Positions 56,254-64,000 of a stretch of DNA of 64,000 nucleotides are shown piece by piece. Numbering within the stretch: the stretch's first letter is position 1; every line of letters begins with the position of its first letter. The stretch lies in assembly GCA_014058105.1 (NCBI GenBank), contig JACGCM010000655.1:632501-696500 (forward strand). Direction: 5' to 3'. The notes under the pieces are model-generated. The model was not told where the DNA came from, ran no database searches, and saw nothing but the letters and a program-made list of their open reading frames with translations. A program made the translations under genes and the position numbers. The stretch comes from Kingdonia uniflora. Taxonomy: Eukaryota > Streptophyta > Magnoliopsida > Ranunculales > Circaeasteraceae.

Positions 56254-57119
56254 AGGAGTCATACTTTCATTCGCAGTCGAGGTAAGTGAGAGTCCTCATT
56301 CTTGCTGTGAAAAAAAAACTCAAGGCTAAAAAAAACCATTGGTTTCTAAACTACGCTCGAGCTACGTTACTAAAGCGAAACTTCTAGCTCTAGCTACTTT
56401 CTTTTTTCTTTCTCAAGGTTCAAAAAAATCATTTGCTATCAAGGATCCTAAAACTACGGGCTCTTTTTTTGAGTTGCTAAAGGCGCGGTCCAATGATTAG
56501 GAGTGATTCCCTAGCCTGCACGTAGTTTAGGATCCTTTTTAAAGACTAGGTTTGAGGCCGTAGCTTAGGTTTCTTTCAGTGCAAAAAAAAAAAGCCTGAT
56601 CTTTCTCTCTATAGTAGCCAAAACGCCTTTCTAAACTACCGTACGCAAGTCCTAACTTTTGGACGAAACTTGCGACAATACAAAAAGACTAGTGAGTGTG
56701 GCGGTGATCGAGTGGTATTAGTCGCCCTAAAAAAACCCTCGTTTCATTCCCCTTTTCTATAATCGCATTTGGCACAGCACAAAAGCTAGACAAAAAACGG
56801 CTGCCTGATTTGAAAACTACTAAGCCTAAGCGTTGTCTCGCTGAAAATAGCTCCAACAGAAGCCTTGCTTGCTTACGGCGTAGTTTTAGGATCCTTCTTT
56901 CTATGCTTTGCACGGGTTTCTCGTAGTGGGTGTAGTGGCTTTGTCTAAAGCAGGCCTCCTTAGCTACGGCTAAAAGTTTGGAACTCAAAACTCAATCTGT
57001 GGCAGATCATCCAAACATTGGGCATGACGTAGAGGCTAAAAAAAACAGTAGTTTAAAAGGACATTGCTCTTTCCCTATGCCTTAACAGCTAGAAGAGAAG
57101 AGAAAGGGGCGCAACAACA

Positions 57120-57190
57120 CGCCTTAACAGCTAGGGTTTTCAACAACCTAGGGTTTTCAACAACCTAGGGTTTTGAAGCTAGGGTTTTGA
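57120..57190 (+). repeat. tandem repeat of CCTAGGGTTTTCAACAA
   Basis: Two CAACAACCTAGGGTTTT units are flanked by CAGCTAGGGTTTTC and AAGCTAGGGTTTTGAAG. Confidence 0.85.
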
Positions 57191-57717
57191 AGGTGGAAAA
57201 AAGAAAAGAGCGAACTCCACTCTCTCTTACGCCGCTTCTTCCGAGTAGAGAACCTGTGGGGCTCCCCAAGCCGGGACTGATTTCACAAGAAGGCAAGCCT
57301 ACCTACACAAGATGTCAAGATTGGCCTATGACACGAATTTTCCTTGGTCCTGTTTTTTGTAGTTTAGGTAGTTTAGGATCCTTAACGGTAGTTTAGGGGC
57401 ACCTGATGAAGATTCGACCTCTAGCTACTACCCGCCTGCCCGAAACTGTCACTGTCTTTCATCATAGGACCACCGAACAACATCTCCAAGCATAGGGACA
57501 GAGAAAGAGCCCCCTAAACTACGGCAAAGACCTATACCTATATGGCTTGGTACGCCATGCTGACGAACAAGACCCTCTGGGACTCCCACCCTTCTAGAGC
57601 TGGATTGACTTCCACTAGCACACGGACGATAAAGCTAGTAGCTAAAGGGATTAAAGAGCATTAAAGAGTAGCTTAGAGGTGGACACCGGAGGTCTGGTTT
57701 AAAAAGCAAGGTAGTTT

Positions 57718-57761
57718 GGAAGCCGTACGCAAGTTTCAAGTATTAGTAGTTTAGAGCATTA
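57718..57761 (+). repeat. copy of 50600-50627 followed by GTAGTTTAGAGCATTA
   Basis: After the shared TATTA, 16 extra bases (57746-57761) occur before AAGAG. They start with GTAGTT and end with ATTA, which repeats the flank. Confidence 0.75.
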
Positions 57762-57980
57762 AAGAGTAGTTTAGAGGTAGCCTAAACTACACTGCTGAGA
57801 GAGTCGATAAGGAAGTCATGCATGGCGCTCTACTCTCTCTCATTGTCTATAATGCGGTGTAGCTCTCATCCACTACCCAGCGTAGTTTAGAAATCAAACG
57901 TAGCTCCACCTTAGCTCTCTATAGACATCACAATTCACTATTCTTTTACTCTTAACTCGCCAAAGCCATAACTCCTCCTT

Positions 57981-58027
57981 TTATCCATCGTCCCTTTTCG
58001 TACGCAAGTTTAGTGGGTCTCGTGTCC
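57981..58027 (-). repeat. composite module, copy 7 (long form)
   Basis: Minus-strand copy including TTATCCATCGTCCC. It is followed by a doubled AAACTAC where copy 5 has one. Confidence 0.85.
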
Positions 58028-58422
58028 AAACTACAAACTACTAAAGCCCTTATTTCTTGCTGGCGCCTTTGGTTGGCGATTCTTTTTGCGTACGCAAGTT
58101 TGGCCCTTTTAAACCTTCTTCTTTTAACGTACGCAAGTCTCTTTAAACTTACGTACGGCTACCTCAACTTCTCACTCTTCTTCTCGCCGTGTCACTCTCT
58201 TGTTGCTGCGCTATTCATATTCACCATTTTTGAAACTCATGCTCCAAACTACAAGCCGCTTTCACTTTTTCCTCTAGGTCAGAGCGGGATGATTCTTGGC
58301 GCTCTTTGTGATAGCTACTACTATAGGCTACGGCCTTTTCTTGGCTCGAAAAGTAGCTCCGGTTCCCTCCACTTCTAAAGAGGTAGGTCCGGTCTTTTTT
58401 TGGAACTTGCGTACGTCAAAAG

Positions 58423-58464
58423 AGAGGTATTTCAGACCGTAGTTTAGAAGCAATTAGAGGTGGA
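58423..58464 (+). repeat. copy of 50633-50669 filled with GTAGTT
   Basis: TATTTCAGACC, GTAGTT (58439-58444), TAGAAGCAATTAGAGGTGGA. At 50649/50650 the flanks are directly joined. This is a clean six-base difference. Confidence 0.9.
58439..58444 (+). mobile_element. GTAGTT insertion
   Basis: Six bases between ACC and TAGAAG that are absent from the sister locus. With the following TAG they make the very common GTAGTTTAG. Confidence 0.7.
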
Positions 58465-59643
58465 CACTAAACTACCTAAACTTTAAAAAGGGCACTACGG
58501 TAGCTTGTAGTTTGAAAGCTTCCTTTGAAAGTGGGGTACGACAACACAGTGCTAGAATCATGTAGAAATTGACTGTCATGGTTTTTTTTTTTAGCAGGTG
58601 ACGGGATCGTGAGAGGGACAAGATCCAGGGAAAAATGCACAGTAGTTTAGGCCTCGTTTCCTGTTGTGGGGTGCGGAGTAGAGCCTTTATCAAGGGATGT
58701 CCTAAGCAAGAAGCCTACTGACCGGTCAATAGCTAGCGCTGAAAGAGCGTTAGCGTAGTTTGGAAGCTGGAGTGTGTTGAAGCCTTTCAAAAACGCAGAG
58801 GTCTTGTCTCTTTTCTTTAATCCATGTAAGCCTATAAGCAATGCAAGCCGAGTTTCAGGATTCACCCGTGGTGTAGAAAGCCAAGAAGTAGTTAGAGCGT
58901 AGTTTAGAAAAGGCACGTTTCCTAAACTACAAAAAAAGCGATGGTGGTGGTTTGGTGTAGATTAGACCTGTCAAACTCACTTCTAATCTACTCTTTCAGC
59001 TACTCTTTCAGGTATGGCTAAGCAAAACGCCAATCTGGCTTAGAGGAAAATTCGAGCGCTATCTTTCTTTCAACTCTTTCTTGCCGCTAAAAAAAAAATC
59101 CAAGGATCCTTCTAAACTACGAGCTGGGCTTTTTAAGGGGTTAAAAAAGAGTAAGGTTATGCACTTGGGGCTCTAGACGCGATGAGTTGAGGTTATGGAG
59201 AGAGACCTGTGGGTGCCCCTAAACTACACTTAGGCTACTCCTGTTTAAAAGAGCTAGACCAAGGTAGATTAGCGGCATTTGTCTATCGAAAGAAACGGAC
59301 AATCCGTGCTTTTGCTCCACACCCCCCAGCTTCTTTCAGTCACTCTATCCTATAGATCCTATAGCAGCTAAGCAGTCACTCTGTCCTACTCAGTTAGATC
59401 CTATAGCAGCTAAGAAGTGACAAGAAAGAAAAGAAGGATCCTGAAAGGCTTTTAAAGACTCCCCTTTTTTTTACAAAGAAAGAAAGCGACCTAAAACACA
59501 CTCCACTTACGATATTTCATAAGGTGGTGATTTCGTCCGACCTAAGCGTTGTAACCAAACCCACTCAACGCAATTCTCCGTACGCAAGTAGCTTCAATAC
59601 CTTGTTGAAACTATTGGATTCTCGTTCTCCCACAAGGTATTCT

Positions 59644-59698
59644 AGGTGTAGCTCTTTTAAACAAGAAGAACGCCTTCTTGTTTAAAAGAGCTACACCT
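59644..59698. repeat. perfect 25-bp hairpin with 5-base loop
   Basis: AGGTGTAGCTCTTTTAAACA then AGAAG (59644-59668) is followed by AACGC and its exact reverse complement (59674-59698). The arms hold TTTAAA. Its right arm is the unit repeated downstream. Confidence 0.95.
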
Positions 59699-59897
59699 TA
59701 CACGGCTGAAGAACGACTTCTTGTTTAAAAGAGCTACACCTTCTTACACGGCTGAAGAACGCCTTCTTGACATTGCTACACCTTACAACCGCCTTCTTAC
59801 ACGGCTGAAGAACGCCTTATTGTTTAAAAGAGCTACACCTTCAAACCACTACACCTCCTTACTAATAGTAAAGAAGAACGCCTTCTTGACATCGGTT
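59699..59897 (+). repeat. tandem cluster derived from the hairpin arm
   Basis: CTTCTTGTTTAAAAGAGCTA then CACC recurs at about 59717 and 59815 (CTTATTG form), and ACACGGCTGAAGAACG links units. One unit at about 59764 reads CTTCTTGACATTGCTACACC, with ACATT in place of TTTAAAAGA. The open frame at 59721-59933 is a by-product. Confidence 0.85.
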
Positions 59898-62800
59898 GAT
59901 AAAGGCCTTTTGCTCGGTCTGGTGCTTGAGTAGGCATCTCTTGACATACTGGTAGGCCCCTTGTCCTCGATGCGCTATCTTTGGTGCTATAGTGGTCTAG
60001 TCGTGCTCGATGCGCTATCTTTGGTGCTAGTGGTATAGTCGCACGTAGTCTTTCAGAGAGAAGACGCGCTTCAAACTACGCCTGGTGTGCTATTTTCCAT
60101 ATCAAGTATTTTTTTTCACCTGGACTGGAACTACTAGAGACCGGTCGAAGCGTTTACTCCCCTTCTTTCCCTTCAAAAAAACTAGCTGCAACACACTCCT
60201 CATAGCCCCGGCCTTCAATCTGCAAGACTTTTCGCCGTACGCAAGTTGCATACGTATTTTAAACCCTTCTGTTGGTCTATCACCCTAGCTCTAATGGCTC
60301 TTTATCCACTTTGAAAGACTAACTACTGAACCTATTCTTTTTGCGGCTAAACTACCTAAACTGCTCTTTAATGCTCCAAACTACAAACTACGTACTCCTT
60401 TGTACCTTCTGTTCTATATACATTACAAGGATCCTTCGCTATTAATCAGGTGGTGAGGCCACCTGCTCTTTGCATGCTTCGGGACTATCGTTTAAAGATG
60501 TCTCCTTACACTGATGATCTTCGCGACTCCCTCTCCCTCTTATACTGACCGATGCTGCTCTTGTCTAGCGGTCTATCTAAGACTAGAAACCTTCGATTGC
60601 ACTTCGCTTCCTCTTACCATCAGCTGCTCTTGTCTAGAAGGTGTAAGCGCCTAGCCTACAATGAGAGCCATAGGCGCTTACACCTACTTCGAACTCCTAC
60701 TATGGCTTCGCTTTAACCAACCATCTCGATCTTAGCTAAGCTACGCGGCGGGGTGGGCCTTTATAAGAAGGAGGGCCAGCTCTATCTACGGCCAAAAGGA
60801 TCCAGACCTGGACTTGCGTACGACGAAGCCAGACCCGAGCGACCTAGCCCCAAAAGCATAGCTGTAGTTTTAGGATACGCTTAGGCTACCTCTAAACTAC
60901 AAACTACTAAATAGCTCTCATCGCGCACCACCTAATGTGACTCGAGTGGCTTAGGTTCACCGTACGCAAGTTTCTCAGAACCATAGCGCTTGCTGGGCTT
61001 TAAGTAGCTGGAGGGCCCTTTAAGAAGAGGTGGGCTAGATATACAAGAATAGAATAGAATAGAATAGGTGGTAGTTTGGAAGCCGGTAAACAATGAAAGA
61101 AAAGCAACTTGCGTACAAACTTGCGTACGAAAAGACAAAGGAAAAACTGCAGAAAGGAGGCTTTAAGTAGTTTGTAGTTTGGAGCTTGCGCAAGCCAGAA
61201 TAAGAAGGTGTTGAAAATGAAACGCATTGGTTTGTCTTGTGTTTTGGAAGTGGTAGTTTAGGATCCAAACTACAAACTACGTAAGTCTACTGTCTATAGT
61301 TATAGTGCGCCAAAAGAGAGTTTCAAAAAAGAGTGAACTTGCGTGCGGTGGAAGTAGTTTAGAGCCATTTTTTAAGAAAAGAAAAGAAAGAAACAAAAGA
61401 GCGTAGATCAGAATAATTAAAGAAAAATATACATTACGCGGATTAAAGAAAAGCAAAGGTTGCTAAAGCTATCAAAAGAAGGTATTTTCTAAACTACCGT
61501 ACGCAAGTAGCTTTTAGAATAGGTTCTGTGTGTTTTAGAGCTAAGGTGGACCGGAGTGAAATGTAGTTTAGGGCTAGAGGTGCTAGCTTCTGTGTAGTTT
61601 GTAGTTTGGACTTGCGTACGGCGCTCCAAAATAAAAGGTGGAAAATGCTATTTTTTAACAATGTATATAGAAATAGCTGGAGGTAGCTTTCTAAACCACG
61701 TAGTTTAGAAGGATCCTAAACCACGGTAGGATCCAAACTACAAACTACGAGTTGCTAAAGCTCCGGTAAACCTAGGGGTGTGTTTTAGACTTGCGTACGT
61801 CAAAAGCGCCAGCGGCGGAATAGGAAACCTTTCTTTGATACCCATACCCGTTTTAAAGTCGACGATATCGGTCGAGTTCGGATCGGAGAGATCTTCTACT
61901 AAAAGGTACGCTATACGCCACTTTTTAAACCGTCTCCTCTCCCTTCCTTACAGACCACCTAAGAGAACGCGGTAATGGTTGGAGCGAGATTTGCTAAAGA
62001 CGCGTTGATCGGATCGGATTTCTTTTCTTGTTCTTAGGCTATAAGCCGCTCTTCTGTCTCCGAGTTCTTGTGGTCATGTTGATAGCATTATGAACTAAAG
62101 ACCTATTGATCGGATCTATGCGCTAGGAGTAGGAGTTTGATCGGATCTATGCGCTAGGAGTTTTGAGCGAAAGGAGTCAATTGAAACGTGTGTATGGCTA
62201 ACTTGTGTGTTTGGATCAAAAAGGAATAAATCCCCCCAACACACTACTGCGCAAAGTCGTGTTCAACTTGCGTACGCGGAATTCAAGACGTAGCCCTTGC
62301 CCGGTCTGGTGATCCTCCTTTCACATGACTCCTCATTGCTGCGGCTAACTAGATTGAGCGCAAATAGCTCCGGAAAGATCCCTCTTTAAAGAGAAGTCTC
62401 GATAAGCTCACTCATATCGCGGGCTCAGATCCCATGGCGGCTATCATGCTTTCTCTAATATAAAGCAGTTGCAGCCCCCTATCATGCCTCTAGCGCATTC
62501 TTCTTTAGTGATTCGTAGTACAGCCCTAGTTTCCAATTCTTACGCACTCCTTTTCCAATTCTTACGTTTCTGGCTTTTTTTTTTTAAGCTTGCTTTAAAG
62601 TAGTTTGTAGTTTGGGAACTTGCTACGCTACTCCAAACTACCTTTTTATTTAACTCTAAAGCCCTACCCCACACTATTGCCTCTAAACTACGCTACGCTA
62701 CTGCTTAAAGCCCTTCGGCTACCTCTTTTTTTTCCACTAGCCAACTGATTCTTAAAAAAAGGGCATCATAGATTTCAACGTACGCAAGTTCTTAAAAAAA

Positions 62801-63062
62801 AGGCATCACTGGTCTTGTCTCGACGGAGGTCTCGCTTGCTTTTCCTTGGTATGTAGAGAGGATAGGGAGGGAGGGGCTTGAAAGGCAAGTGCATACATGA
62901 ATGAGTCTAGCCTAGGTTTCAACGTACGCAAGTTCTTAAAAAAAAGGCATCATAGGTTTCAACAGGATGATCTCCATGATTTAGAATATAGGTATGCCGT
63001 GTTTTGCCTATTCGACGCTCATCGTCCCCTAGATCGTGCCTACTTTAGAAGTCAAGCGTGCC
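59898..63062. other. gene-free repeat mosaic
   Basis: No gene is recognised. CTCGATGCGCTATCTTTGGT is doubled at about 59967 and 60007, GATCGGATCTATGCGCTAGG at about 62108 and 62141, and TTCTTAAAAAAA...GGCATCA occurs three times near 62750-62955, twice next to GTACGCAAG. Confidence 0.5.
60639..60685. repeat. perfect 15-bp hairpin
   Basis: AGGTGTAAGCGCCTA (60639-60653) and TAGGCGCTTACACCT (60671-60685) enclose 17 bases. The first six bases (AGGTGT) match the hairpin at 59644. Confidence 0.9.
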
Positions 63063-63139
63063 CAAAGGAATAGCCAAAGGTAACCGGAGGTTGGACAAAG
63101 GAATAGCCCAAGGAATAGCCAAAGCCAAAGGAATAGTCC
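63063..63139 (+). repeat. tandem AAAGGAATAGCC units
   Basis: Four copies of AAAGGAATAG(C/T)CC-like sequence at varying spacing. Confidence 0.8.
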
Positions 63140-63189
63140 ATATGTGGATCATTGGCAAGGTGCATTGGCCCCCCTAAAAAAACAGCGTC

Positions 63190-63348
63190 TCGGAAGGACT
63201 TCAACGCGCCATGCACTTCGTAAGGACTTCACCCTGCACTTCGTAAGGACTTCAACGAGCCATGCACTATAGCGTGGGCGGCTTCGGAAGGACTTCACTA
63301 CGCACTTCGGAAGGACTTCAAGGAGCCATGCAACTATAGCGCGCGGGT
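63190..63348 (+). repeat. tandem array of CTTCG(G/T)AAGGACTTCA units
   Basis: Five copies of the core; three continue into (C/G)G(C/A)GCCATGCA and two are followed by ACTATAGCG. The minus-strand frame through it (63149-63439) is repeat-derived. Confidence 0.85.
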
Positions 63349-64000
63349 GTTTTTTTTTTTTTCTCATTCTCTCTCGTTCCATTTCATCAAGTTCTTTTGC
63401 TTTGAGGAGCCCCGGACAGGACCGCACCGCAACCTTCAATAAGCCCAGCTCCTATCACAAAATCCTTCTTTTGCGGAAGTGAGTAGATAGCTCCTATATG
63501 CTGCGAACAAGAACTATAGCGCTATAGTACGTCTCGAGCTCCCCTTCCTACTCCTTTTAAAGCCTGTAGCTAACGTAGCTAGTCCCCTGCCTCGTCCAAC
63601 TAGATCTAGCTAGGGATAGTGAGACTCCCTGCACTTAATAAAAGAATAGCGTTGCAACTAGAATCCTCAAACCTGAGCATTCCATTTCATAGTTTAGGAG
63701 TTCGGGTCGCAAGACAAGCGATGGTTTAAAAGGGGCACATCAAACCTAGCTTTCTATGCTGTCACTTCTACACCCCTATGGCTTACCGGAGCAGCGTCTT
63801 CAGATGCATCGCGCTAACCACCTAACCTAGCCCCACAAACCTTATAGCTTGGCTTTCATTTCGTGGAGCATCTCTTACGAACTAATCACCAATGCGTTTT
63901 CTGGGGCTGGTGCAACGTGAGACCAAAGAGCTTTCTAGTCCTCTTGCTGGCTAGGAGACTCCTTTTAAAGCTTTCTTTTCTTTTGGTAGATTAGCTAGGC
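63349..64000. other. gene-free end of window
   Basis: A run of T at about 63350-63361, then unique-looking DNA with few of the short motifs. I see nothing identifiable in it. Confidence 0.5.

Larger units (their letters stand above)
53724..59643. other. gene-free repeat mosaic
   Basis: No gene is recognised. Two opposed frames of 149 codons (53450-53899 minus, 53708-54157 plus) overlap and owe their length to stop-free 9-mers. TCAATCTCCCTCAACTCAAC is doubled at about 55088-55160 and GTAGTTGTAGTTTGGAGTAC at about 55183-55255. ATTGAAACGCAT and its inverse lie near 55390 and 55471. Confidence 0.5.

Noticed and set aside
62748..62955. Further possible filled/empty comparison for GTACGCAAG beside TTCTTAAAAAAA
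   Set aside because: The copy without the 9-mer has other bases (TGA) at the site, so the difference is not a clean insertion.
1..64000. Synthetic or vector origin, suggested by dense BamHI (GGATCC) and BsiWI (CGTACG) sites
   Set aside because: No vector, marker or linker structure is seen. The motifs lie in diverged natural contexts and in a decayed plastid relic.

Overview
The window reads as non-coding DNA from a very large plant mitochondrial genome. I recognise no intact protein, rRNA or tRNA gene in 64 kb. The only identifiable gene remains are two decayed, plastid-derived fragments on the minus strand, rbcL (about 16900-17455) and atpB (about 17456-18125). They read as land-plant type: rbcL keeps [17 protein letters not shown] and RMSGGD, and atpB keeps [14 protein letters not shown]. 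The expanded gene-poor DNA, the plastid insert and the residue choices fit a seed plant, possibly a conifer such as a Pinaceae member. That placement is inference, because no mitochondrial gene is present to confirm it.

The rest is a mosaic of a few very short motifs repeated at high density in both orientations. The main ones are CTTGCGTAC, GGATCC, GTAGTT (usually read as GTAGTTTAG or GTAGTTTGG), TTTAAAA, runs of A or T, and CGTAATGTATATTTTA. I count by eye about 29 copies of CTTGCGTAC (both strands) and about 30 of GGATCC in the first 10 kb, against chance expectations of about 0.08 and 2.4.

The window itself holds paired sequences that differ by exactly one motif, in effect filled and empty sites. 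CTTGCGTAC interrupts rbcL twice and one member of three repeat pairs (27731-27830, 31381-31505, 8531-8591 against 47430-47482), nearly always between A and G. GGATCC is present in two and absent from the third of three related sequences at 10126-10280. GTAGTT is present at 58439 and absent at the matching site 50649/50650. The motifs therefore behave as minute insertions, and the abundant 22-bp palindrome looks like a nested composite of them.

Layout: 1-9.2 kb repeat mosaic with direct and inverted repeats; 9.16-9.86 kb a 61-bp inverted repeat; 10.1-10.3 kb the GGATCC filled/empty triplet; 10.3-16.9 kb mosaic; 16.9-18.1 kb the rbcL/atpB relic; 18.2-59.6 kb mosaic with many tandem duplications; 59.6-59.9 kb a perfect 25-bp hairpin grown into a tandem cluster; 60-64 kb mosaic ending in two tandem arrays. 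No genes act together here; the interest lies in how the non-coding DNA is built.
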